The translations under genes and the position numbers were made by a program. The notes under the pieces were generated by a model, which worked only from the letters and a program-made list of their open reading frames with translations, ran no database searches and was not told the origin of the DNA. A stretch of 9,349 bases of DNA. Source: Bacteroidota bacterium (GTDB taxonomy: Bacteria > Bacteroidota > Bacteroidia > Chitinophagales > Chitinophagaceae). Below, one piece after another: positions 1-4,325 of this stretch (positions within the stretch are counted from its first letter, which is position 1; each line of letters opens with the position of its first letter). The stretch is taken from assembly GCA_005883855.1 (NCBI GenBank), contig VBAU01000099.1, positions 1 through 9,349 of the forward strand, written 5' to 3'.

Positions 1-288
1 CCTTGCGGCTTCCAGCCGACCGTCGTACAGGTCGCAGGCGGCTACAATTTTTCCCCCCGGTACTGTAATGGCCGTGTCTGCATCGGCATTGCCCATGCCA
101 CCGGCGCCTATCAGACCAATCTGGATATTGTCATTTGCTGAGTACTTTTTTGTTCTTTTCAAGAATTCTGTGTACTCGTCACTCAATCCGGCAACAACAG
201 TCGGTGCCATCGCGTAAGCCATCGCACCCTTGGTGATCTTGTTGATGAATGTCCGTCGGGATTGTGCATGAGAGAGTTTGTCTTTCAT
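1..288 (-). CDS. Gfo/Idh/MocA-family oxidoreductase, N-terminal part, Tat-exported
   Basis: This is the first 96 codons of a gene that runs off the left edge of the window. The ATG is at 288. The protein opens with a twin-arginine signal (SRRTFINK, about residues 10-17), followed by a short alanine-rich, moderately hydrophobic stretch, as in proteins folded with a cofactor before Tat export. From about residue 50 a Rossmann beta strand leads into a GAGGMG dinucleotide-binding loop, and then a second strand ends in ACDLYDGR, the usual place for the acidic residue that binds the ribose. The combination of Tat signal and N-terminal NAD(P) fold is typical of Bacteroidota Gfo/Idh/MocA proteins, which act on sugars or related polyols. 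The C-terminal substrate domain is outside the window, so the substrate cannot be named. Confidence 0.85.
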   Translation of the reverse strand, partial: MKDKLSHAQSRRTFINKITKGAMAYAMAPTVVAGLSDEYTEFLKRTKKYSANDNIQIGLIGAGGMGNADADTAITVPGGKIVAACDLYDGRLEAAR

Positions 289-391
289 ATTTGTTATTTT
301 GAAAAAGTGCAGTAAGCGTTTTCAATCCGGAGTTCCGAAGGTTTCGATCCTGGTTCAAGATATTGTTTATTTCAATATTGACAAATGATCT

Positions 392-420
392 GTTGAGTTC
401 GGCGCCGAAGAGGGCTCAAC
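392..420. promoter_or_regulatory. Hairpin with perfect inner palindrome upstream of sodA
   Basis: GTTGAG (392-397) and CTCAAC (415-420) are inverted repeats enclosing the 12-base perfect palindrome TTCGGCGCCGAA (398-409). The element lies in the 235-base space between two divergent genes, about 48 bases upstream of the candidate sodA -7 box. No plus-strand gene ends before it and no T-tract follows, so it is not an obvious terminator. An operator or a structured leader for either gene is possible; the role is inferred. Confidence 0.35.
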
Positions 421-467
421 TGTTTCGAAATAAGAAACAATTCATCAACGTGTAAACTTTAAGGGAT

Positions 468-475
468 TAATTTTG
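468..475 (+). promoter_or_regulatory. Candidate Bacteroidota -7 box for sodA
   Basis: TAATTTTG is an exact match to the Bacteroidota primary sigma -7 consensus TAnnTTTG. It would start transcription near 480, giving a leader of about 45 bases before the sodA ATG. I see no good TTTG at the -33 position. The box overlaps the upstream TTG that would otherwise lengthen sodA, which argues against that start. Confidence 0.45.
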
Positions 476-523
476 TACTCTTTTCAGAAACTATCGCAAT
501 ATTCAAAACTAAAATCTATTGTT

Positions 524-1123
524 ATGGCATTTACCTTACCTGCGTTACCGTATGCTTTTGACGCATTGGAACCGCATATCGACAGTCAGACCATGCAGAT
601 ACATCATGGCAAACATCATCAGGCCTATGTTGACAACTTAAATAAAGCCATTGCAGGTACGGAGCACGAGAATAAAACCCTGGAACAAATAATTGCAAAT
701 GCAGGAAAAATCTCTCCGGCAGTTCGCAACAATGGCGGTGGGCATTGGAATCATAGTTTTTTCTGGCAGATTCTTTCAGCGAACGCAGGGGGCAAGCCGT
801 CAGGTGCGCTGGCTGATGCCATTAACTCTAGCTTCGGATCCTTCGAAGGTTTTCAGGAAAAATTCAATACTGCAGGGACAACGAGATTTGGAAGCGGTTG
901 GGCGTGGTTGATTCTCAAGGACGGGAAACTGGAAATCACATCAACCCCGAACCAGGATAATCCGTTAATGGATGTGGCTGAGGTAAAAGGCAAGCCCATT
1001 TTGGGAGTAGACGTATGGGAGCATGCTTACTACCTAAAATATCAAAATAGAAGACCGGAATATTTGAAGGCCGTTTGGAATGTGATCAATTGGAAAAAAG
1101 TGGAAGAGCATTTTAGCAGTTGA
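524..1123 (+). CDS. sodA: Superoxide dismutase, Mn-type of the Fe/Mn family
   Basis: This 199-residue enzyme converts superoxide to oxygen and hydrogen peroxide and should be cytoplasmic. The start is the ATG at 524: the product then begins AFTLPALPYAFDALEPHI, the standard N-terminus of the family, whereas the upstream TTG at 473 lies in the probable promoter box. The four metal ligands are visible as H27, H77 (in NHSFFW), D163 and H167 (in DVWEHAYY), with H31 and Y35 of the second shell. Gly73 in NNGGGHW and Gln144 in NQDNPL are the positions that separate Mn-type enzymes (Gly, Gln) from Fe-type ones (Gln, Ala or Gly), so manganese is the likely metal, although cambialistic use cannot be excluded. 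The gene stands alone, with its own promoter-like box and a strong terminator. Confidence 0.97.
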   Translation: MAFTLPALPYAFDALEPHIDSQTMQIHHGKHHQAYVDNLNKAIAGTEHENKTLEQIIANAGKISPAVRNNGGGHWNHSFFWQILSANAGGKPSGALADAINSSFGSFEGFQEKFNTAGTTRFGSGWAWLILKDGKLEITSTPNQDNPLMDVAEVKGKPILGVDVWEHAYYLKYQNRRPEYLKAVWNVINWKKVEEHFSS

Positions 1124-1144
1124 CAAGCAGCGAAAGTCATTTAC

Positions 1145-1173
1145 GAGCAGCCAAGTGGCTGCTCTTATTTTTT
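1145..1173 (+). terminator. Rho-independent terminator of sodA
   Basis: GAGCAGCC (1145-1152), loop AAGT, GGCTGCTC (1157-1164), then a T-rich run to 1173. The stem is perfect and GC-rich, and it lies 21 bases after the sodA stop. On the minus strand it lacks a T-tract, so it should act mainly for sodA and not for the convergent yidD. Confidence 0.9.
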
Positions 1174-1217
1174 GCATAATCCCGCAACCATTTTTGTTGC
1201 AGAGTAAGTTACGCTGC

Positions 1218-1433
1218 TCACGGAACAGGATCATATCCGTGACCGCCCCAGGGGTGGCATCGGGAAATTCTTTTGATGGCTAGCCATAAACCTTTAAATG
1301 GACCATATTTTTTCAAGGCTTCAACAGCGTACTGCGAACAGGTTGGAGTAAACCGGCATTTGGGTCCCAGCCACGGGGAGATGATCACCTGGTATATTTT
1401 TATAAGTGCAATAAAAGGAAGACTTAAAATCAT
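1218..1433 (-). CDS. yidD: Membrane protein insertion efficiency factor YidD
   Basis: YidD is a small membrane-associated protein that helps YidC and Sec insert inner-membrane proteins. The 71-residue product carries the whole family signature: an amphipathic N-terminal segment ending in YQVIISPWLGP, then CRFTPTCSQYAVEAL, and the closing RCHPWGGHGYDPVP. The conserved cysteines in CRFTPTC and RCHP are all present. I chose the ATG at 1433, because the frame opens at 1484 only with a TTG that overlaps the end of rnpA by 23 bases. That longer form (88 residues) remains possible. It follows rnpA directly, in the usual rpmH-rnpA-yidD order; the yidC gene often found next to them is not in the window. 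Confidence 0.93.
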   Translation of the reverse strand: MILSLPFIALIKIYQVIISPWLGPKCRFTPTCSQYAVEALKKYGPFKGLWLAIKRISRCHPWGGHGYDPVP

Positions 1434-1461
1434 ACCCAAAGCCTGGAGGAGCTTTCGACTG

Positions 1462-1872
1462 TTATATCGCTGACCGCTTTTCAATCTCTCGAGATATTTT
1501 TTGTAAAGCTATCGCCACCTTATCATAGATGACCTTATAATTTGGTAACTCCTTCCCCGTGTAAATAAAAAATAGATTTAGCTGTTGATTGTTGGCTTTC
1601 ACGACTTCTCTGAAATTCGGTTTCTGCAAGCGGTAAGATTCACGTACCAATCTCTTTATCCTATTTCTATCAACAGCTCTTTTAAAATTCTTCGCGCTTA
1701 CTCCGACACCAAATTTTAGCGTGAGTCCGGAGTCGCGAGTCGTGAGTGGACGGAGCAAGTAATAAATATAAAAAGGCGAAACAGGCAATCTTTTCCCTCC
1801 TTTGAACAGTTGCTCAATTTGTTTCCGGCTTTTCAGCCTTTCGCTCTTGCTTAACGTGAATAGTTTAGCCAC
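1462..1872 (-). CDS. rnpA: Ribonuclease P protein component
   Basis: This is the protein subunit of RNase P, which binds the catalytic RNA and helps remove 5' leaders from pre-tRNAs. The 136-residue product starts at a GTG (1872); an in-frame TGA lies two codons upstream, so a longer start is excluded. FTLSKSERLKSRKQIEQLF is the conserved N-terminal helix region, and VDRNRIKRLVRESYR is the RNR motif that contacts the RNA. Residues 41-50 (RPLTTRDSGL) are written by a tract of 7-base repeats and lie between two beta strands, a position that should tolerate length changes. The gene is downstream of rpmH, with a terminator-like hairpin in between that may reduce its expression relative to L34. 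Confidence 0.95.
   Translation of the reverse strand: MAKLFTLSKSERLKSRKQIEQLFKGGKRLPVSPFYIYYLLRPLTTRDSGLTLKFGVGVSAKNFKRAVDRNRIKRLVRESYRLQKPNFREVVKANNQQLNLFFIYTGKELPNYKVIYDKVAIALQKISREIEKRSAI
1723..1750. repeat. Heptamer tract (GAGTCnn) inside rnpA
   Basis: Four consecutive 7-base units on the plus strand: GAGTCCG, GAGTCGC, GAGTCGT and GAGTGGA. They encode residues 41-50 of RnpA. Units of this kind also occur as tandem words between genes in Bacteroidota (from memory, not checked). Here the tract is in one orientation only and the frame is kept. Confidence 0.6.
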
Positions 1873-1891
1873 TGATCAACGAGGATTTCGT

Positions 1892-1929
1892 ACAACAAAA
1901 ATAGCTCTGAAGTTGAGCTCCAGAGCTAT
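1892..1929 (-). terminator. Terminator or attenuator between rpmH and rnpA
   Basis: ATAGCTCTG (1901-1909) and CAGAGCTAT (1921-1929) form a perfect 9-base stem with an 11-base loop. Read on the minus strand, the hairpin is followed by TTTTGTTGT. It lies 40 bases after the rpmH stop and about 30 bases before the rnpA start. A partial terminator here would allow much L34 and little RnpA from one promoter, as reported for the E. coli rpmH-rnpA pair. Confidence 0.75.
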
Positions 1930-1969
1930 CGTATTATCAAATCTTACTTTCCTTTTACAGGAAGGAGAT

Positions 1970-2125
1970 TCATTTTAACTTTCTCTCGTCCGAAACACTC
2001 AGTTTCGTACGACCTTTTCTCCTGCGACTAGCCAACACTTTACGGCCATTGGCTGTCTGCATGCGTTTGCGAAAACCATGAACAGATTTGCGTCGACGCC
2101 GATGTGGTTGAAATGTACGTTTCAT
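1970..2125 (-). CDS. rpmH: 50S ribosomal protein L34
   Basis: L34 is a small, very basic protein of the large ribosomal subunit. The 51-residue product opens with KRTFQPHRRRR and continues with VHGFRKRM and GRKVLASRRRKGR, the unmistakable L34 pattern, ending in the common SVSDE-type tail. The ATG at 2125 is certain from the family N-terminus; the open frame continues upstream only because the repeat-rich leader has no stop. A likely promoter box at 2266-2273 gives a leader of about 135 bases holding a heptamer inverted repeat. It heads the rpmH-rnpA-yidD cluster. Confidence 0.98.
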   Translation of the reverse strand: MKRTFQPHRRRRKSVHGFRKRMQTANGRKVLASRRRKGRTKLSVSDERKLK

Positions 2126-2137
2126 ATAACCGTTTTT

Positions 2138-2225
2138 GTTTCTTGTTACTGGTTCCTGGTTGCTTGCCGCTATGCAAATTGACCAGCTTCTGAAAACTAG
2201 CAACCAGTAACCTGCGACCAGCAAC
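2138..2225. repeat. Inverted heptamer array (GTTnCTG) in the rpmH leader
   Basis: The left arm 2138-2165 reads GTTTCTT, GTTACTG, GTTCCTG, GTTGCTT in strict 7-base steps. The right arm 2198-2225 is the complement of the same words (TAGCAAC, CAGTAAC, CTGCGAC, CAGCAAC). GTTACTGGTT (2145-2154) is perfectly complementary to AACCAGTAAC (2202-2211), and CTGGTTGCT (2156-2164) to AGCAACCAG (2199-2207), so two registers of hairpin are possible. The array should be transcribed as part of the rpmH leader. Confidence 0.75.
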
Positions 2226-2265
2226 TCCCCACGGGTCACCACACCCATGGTTTGTGAAAGGACGG

Positions 2266-2273
2266 CAAAGGTA
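2266..2273 (-). promoter_or_regulatory. rpmH: Candidate -7 box of the rpmH-rnpA-yidD cluster
   Basis: On the minus strand this reads TACCTTTG, an exact TAnnTTTG match, followed by CCGTCC. A TTCG near 2294-2297, about 20 bases upstream, could be a weak -33 element, and it would fall inside the heptamer array behind murI. The position suits an independent promoter for rpmH downstream of murI. Confidence 0.5.
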
Positions 2274-2283
2274 GGGGAAAAGG

Positions 2284-2382
2284 GTGAGAATATCGAACAA
2301 CGAATAACGAATGATGAATGTCGAAGTTCTGGAGCAACTTCATCATTCTGCGGTTCGACATTCCTTGTTCGATATTCCTCAC
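2284..2382. repeat. Inverted heptamer array (GAAnnnn) behind murI
   Basis: Six heptamers from 2288 to 2329, each beginning GAA (the first is GAATATC, the fifth GAATGTC), face a complementary array ending at 2377. The outer arms 2288-2300 and 2365-2377 are a perfect 13-base inverted repeat; with the flanking GTGAG and CTCAC they extend to 2284 and 2382 with one unpaired base. A second stem joins GAATGTCGAA (2316-2325) to TTCGACATTC (2354-2363). The element ends 2 bases from the murI stop. There is no T-run, so it is not a classical terminator, but it could protect or end the murI mRNA. Confidence 0.8.
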
Positions 2383-2384
2383 AG

Positions 2385-3215
2385 CTAGTTCGCAAGGTTT
2401 ACATGCTTTGACTGAACTGACTGCCCGAAGAAAATGCTGGCGTGATTATCAAAATCCTCCGTTGAATCGGTGGTGTAAAATTCCCTACTACCCCTTTTAC
2501 TGCACCTGCCTTCAATTTCGGGATGGCGCCTGAGGTAATCTTCCAGGCTTTCTGCCACTATATCGCCCTGCGTCAATATTTTCATGTCGGCCGGCGAATA
2601 CTCCCTGATTTTTTCAAGGAGAAGCGGGTAATGTGTACATGCCAGGAGAATCGTATCGATAGCTTCATCCTGTTCCAATAATTGTTGGATATATTTTTTT
2701 ACAAAAAAGTCTGTGCCGTGATTGTGGTATTCATTATTTTCCACCAGGGGTACCCAGAGCGGGCACGCCTGTTGATATACTTTCAAGTCGGGATAAAATT
2801 TTTGTATTTCCAACACGTAAGAACCGGATGATACCGTTCCTGCGGTGGCCAGAATTCCGACATGCTTTGACTCAGAATACGTACCAATCACTTCAGTAGT
2901 TGGCCTGATCACACCGAGAACTCTTTTTTCCTGGTCGATTTTCGGCAAGTCGTTTTGCTGAATCGTTCGTAGGGCTTTCGCAGACGCCGTGTTGCAGGCA
3001 AGAATCACCAAAGGACATCCCTGGCTAAAAAACCATTTCACGCACTCCAGCGTGTAGCGATACACTGTTTCAAACGAGCGGTTGCCATAAGGTGCCCTTG
3101 CATTATCCCCCAAATAGATATAATCATATCGGGGAAGTTTCTGAATAATCTCTTTAAGCACGGTTAATCCTCCATAACCTGAATCAAAGACGCCAATGGG
3201 ATTCGATTTTTGCAT
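2385..3215 (-). CDS. murI: Glutamate racemase
   Basis: MurI interconverts L- and D-glutamate in the cytoplasm and so supplies D-glutamate for peptidoglycan. The 276-residue product has the two cysteine acid/base residues of the family: C74 in ACNTASA and C193 in ACTHYP, with H195 beside the second, and D11 in the N-terminal FDSGYGGL. Further conserved blocks are YLGDNARAPYG and GVIRPTTEVI. I chose the ATG at 3215; a TTG two codons upstream gives only two more residues and lies in a promoter-like box. Length is normal. It is not in an operon with other wall genes here, and a long heptamer inverted repeat lies just behind the stop. Confidence 0.97.
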   Translation of the reverse strand: MQKSNPIGVFDSGYGGLTVLKEIIQKLPRYDYIYLGDNARAPYGNRSFETVYRYTLECVKWFFSQGCPLVILACNTASAKALRTIQQNDLPKIDQEKRVLGVIRPTTEVIGTYSESKHVGILATAGTVSSGSYVLEIQKFYPDLKVYQQACPLWVPLVENNEYHNHGTDFFVKKYIQQLLEQDEAIDTILLACTHYPLLLEKIREYSPADMKILTQGDIVAESLEDYLRRHPEIEGRCSKRGSREFYTTDSTEDFDNHASIFFGQSVQSKHVNLAN

Positions 3216-3218
3216 AAG

Positions 3219-3226
3219 CAAAAATA
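3219..3226 (-). promoter_or_regulatory. murI: Candidate -7 box directly before murI
   Basis: TATTTTTG on the minus strand matches TAnnTTTG exactly and ends 3 bases before the murI ATG. If it is used, transcription would begin at or about the start codon. No convincing -33 element is seen. A plain AT-rich coincidence is possible. Confidence 0.35.
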
Positions 3227-3251
3227 ATGATGAGCATAGTGAACGTTACGT

Positions 3252-3275
3252 AATAATTTAGCGAGTGAAATTATT
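3252..3275. promoter_or_regulatory. AT-rich dyad upstream of murI
   Basis: AATAATTT (3252-3259) and AAATTATT (3268-3275) are perfect inverted repeats separated by 8 bases. The centre-to-centre distance of 16 bases places the two half-sites on nearly the same face after one and a half turns, as in many operators. It lies 37-60 bases before the murI start in the divergent space shared with the CxxC protein gene. The regulatory role is inferred. Confidence 0.3.
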
Positions 3276-3301
3276 TCTCTGCCAATTGCTTTAAGTGCAC
3301 A

Positions 3302-3335
3302 CCGAGTCTCCCGCAGTGACTCGGCAACCCTTTTT
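3302..3335 (+). other. Unassigned hairpin followed by a T-run
   Basis: CCGAGTC (3302-3308) and GACTCGG (3318-3324) form a perfect 7-base stem with a 9-base loop; TTTTT follows at 3331-3335. It resembles a plus-strand terminator but no plus-strand gene ends upstream. It lies between divergent genes, so it could end a small RNA or antisense transcript, or be a structured part of the murI leader in the other direction. Confidence 0.35.
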
Positions 3336-3356
3336 CGCTGGCAATTTGTTTCTCAG

Positions 3357-3364
3357 TATTTTTG
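3357..3364 (+). promoter_or_regulatory. Candidate -7 box directly before the CxxC protein gene
   Basis: TATTTTTG matches TAnnTTTG and ends 4 bases before the GTG start at 3369. TTCG at 3334-3337, with a 19-base gap, is a three-of-four match to the -33 TTTG. The mRNA would be leaderless or nearly so. Confidence 0.45.
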
Positions 3365-3368
3365 CGCT

Positions 3369-3581
3369 GTGAGGAAAATACTAATTATATCAGCATTTCT
3401 TTTTCTTGTTTCATTAGTCAGTAATTCTGCACCTGCGCAGTGTTCGATTTGCACCAAGACGACACAACAAATGGGAGAAAAGCCTGCAAAGGGCTTAAAC
3501 AGTGGCATCTTGTACCTGGCTTTTGCTCCATTTGCAATTGCTGCGTACGTTGGTTATCGCTGGTGGAAGAACAATAATTAG
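3369..3581 (+). CDS. Small exported CxxC membrane protein, function unknown
   Basis: This 70-residue protein starts at a GTG. Residues 1-23 form a Sec signal peptide (charged RK, a long hydrophobic core, then APA before Q24). The mature part begins QCSIC, with C25 and C28 as a CxxC pair, followed by a short polar linker, the block GLNSGILYL and one membrane segment to about residue 64, ending in RWWKNNN. I recognise the plan (signal, CxxC just after cleavage, a GLN-GILYL motif, one helix) from many uncharacterised Bacteroidota proteins, but know no function. A CxxC on the periplasmic side could bind a metal or undergo thiol exchange; this is inference. It converges on the EncFtn-like gene, with 20 bases between the stops. 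Confidence 0.8.
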   Translation: MRKILIISAFLFLVSLVSNSAPAQCSICTKTTQQMGEKPAKGLNSGILYLAFAPFAIAAYVGYRWWKNNN

Positions 3582-3601
3582 CAGTTTCAGGCATCCCTTT
3601 T

Positions 3602-3916
3602 TTAGTCCACCTTTTCCTCTCCCTCTTCGCCCAATTCTACGATGTCACCCTCTTTGAATAAAATGCTCTGTAGCACGATTTTCCATTTCTCTTTCTTACG
3701 CAGCAGGAACTCCAGGTCCATTCCGAAATGTTTGAACTCCTCCATTTGTGCATTTTGCATGATAGCTCTTGCGTGCTTGTCCTTTTCTATCGTTATCCGT
3801 TGTTCATACCAGCTGATAGCCTCCGCTTCTTCCATCATGGAAGTAATCATGCGGGCAAAGGTTCTGACCTCCTGGCTTAGTTCTTTGGAAGGCTCATGAT
3901 ATTGTTTAAATCCCAT
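3602..3916 (-). CDS. Encapsulated-ferritin-like protein (EncFtn family), no encapsulin nearby
   Basis: This 104-residue protein resembles EncFtn, which forms a decameric ring, oxidises Fe(II) between subunits and normally works inside an encapsulin shell. The core MMEEAEAISWYEQR (27-40) followed by MEEFKHFGM (58-66) matches the Rhodospirillum rubrum protein as I remember it, with a constant offset of two residues. E30, E60 and H63 would form the ferroxidase centre, E29 and E32 the metal entry site, and W36 and Y37 the adjacent aromatics. LFKEGDI (86-92) is also shared. The tail is acidic (ELGEEGEEKVD), and I see no encapsulin-targeting peptide. No encapsulin gene follows: the neighbour is a convergent small gene. 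It may work without a shell, or with one encoded elsewhere. Confidence 0.85.
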   Translation of the reverse strand: MGFKQYHEPSKELSQEVRTFARMITSMMEEAEAISWYEQRITIEKDKHARAIMQNAQMEEFKHFGMDLEFLLRKKEKWKIVLQSILFKEGDIVELGEEGEEKVD

Positions 3917-3944
3917 AAAGACCTATTTAGTGCTAAAATTGTTG

Positions 3945-3983
3945 CAAGAATATTACCAAAAAGTAATTCAAGTCTTACCTTCG
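3945..3983. promoter_or_regulatory. Divergent promoter boxes between the EncFtn-like and Smr genes
   Basis: The 81-base divergent space contains one near match to TAnnTTTG for each side: TATTCTTG on the minus strand (3945-3952), 28 bases before the EncFtn-like ATG, and TACCTTCG on the plus strand (3976-3983), 14 bases before the Smr ATG. Each has one mismatch, and the -33 elements are weak. Confidence 0.3.
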
Positions 3984-3997
3984 CTGCTGCCCACAAT

Positions 3998-4252
3998 ATG
4001 GCCAGAATTAAAGTTGATCTTCACGATGTTTACAATAACAGTAAGGCAATTGACAAAGCTTTGAACGAAGCATTTGAGGAGGCCATCTCAAAAAAAATTC
4101 GCGAAGTGGAAATTATTCCCGGGAAAGGTAGCGGCCAACTGAAGAAGAAGTGTGAGCGGTTCTTACAACAACCGCACATCAAACCACTTTACCATCGCAT
4201 TGAAAATGACAGCAAGAATTTTGGAAGATTATTTGTCTATTTCAGATTTTGA
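3998..4252 (+). CDS. Stand-alone Smr-domain protein
   Basis: The product is 84 residues and is almost entirely one Smr domain, the small fold found at the C-terminus of MutS2 and in separate proteins. The diagnostic pieces are VDLHDVY near the N-terminus (usually written LDLHG) and PGKGSGQLKKKCERFL (GxGxG loop and helix) near residue 50. Smr domains bind or cleave nucleic acid, often branched DNA or stalled mRNA. Here the first motif has Asp in place of the usual Gly (DLHD), and Pro replaces the common His before GKGSG, so catalytic activity is uncertain. The ATG at 3998 is preferred, because the 34 upstream codons would overlap the EncFtn-like gene and resemble no domain. Confidence 0.85.
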   Translation: MARIKVDLHDVYNNSKAIDKALNEAFEEAISKKIREVEIIPGKGSGQLKKKCERFLQQPHIKPLYHRIENDSKNFGRLFVYFRF

Positions 4253-4325
4253 GATTGCTTGCCAATTAGTCAATCCCAGGCACAACGCATTGGTACGACT
4301 CATCGCAAAAGGACAAACAACCCCA

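Noticed and set aside
473..523. TTG-initiated extension of sodA by 17 residues
   Set aside because: The extension has no family counterpart and its TTG lies within the TAATTTTG promoter-like box.
1184..1200. GCAAC/GTTGC stem as a yidD terminator
   Set aside because: Only a 5-base stem, and no T-run follows on the minus strand.
1434..1484. TTG-initiated longer YidD overlapping rnpA
   Set aside because: Not excluded, but the ATG at 1433 gives a complete family domain without overlap, so it was preferred.
1941..1970. Nine-codon open frame just after rpmH (begins MNLLP)
   Set aside because: Too short to judge and without a supporting start signal; it is likely chance in the rpmH 3' region.
2126..2395. 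Long upstream extension of the L34 reading frame, about 90 residues
   Set aside because: It is an open frame through the heptamer repeat regions; L34 begins at the KRTFQP sequence and the extra part resembles no protein.
3896..3997. Upstream extension of the Smr protein
   Set aside because: It would overlap the EncFtn-like gene and has no Smr features; the ATG at 3998 fits the domain start.
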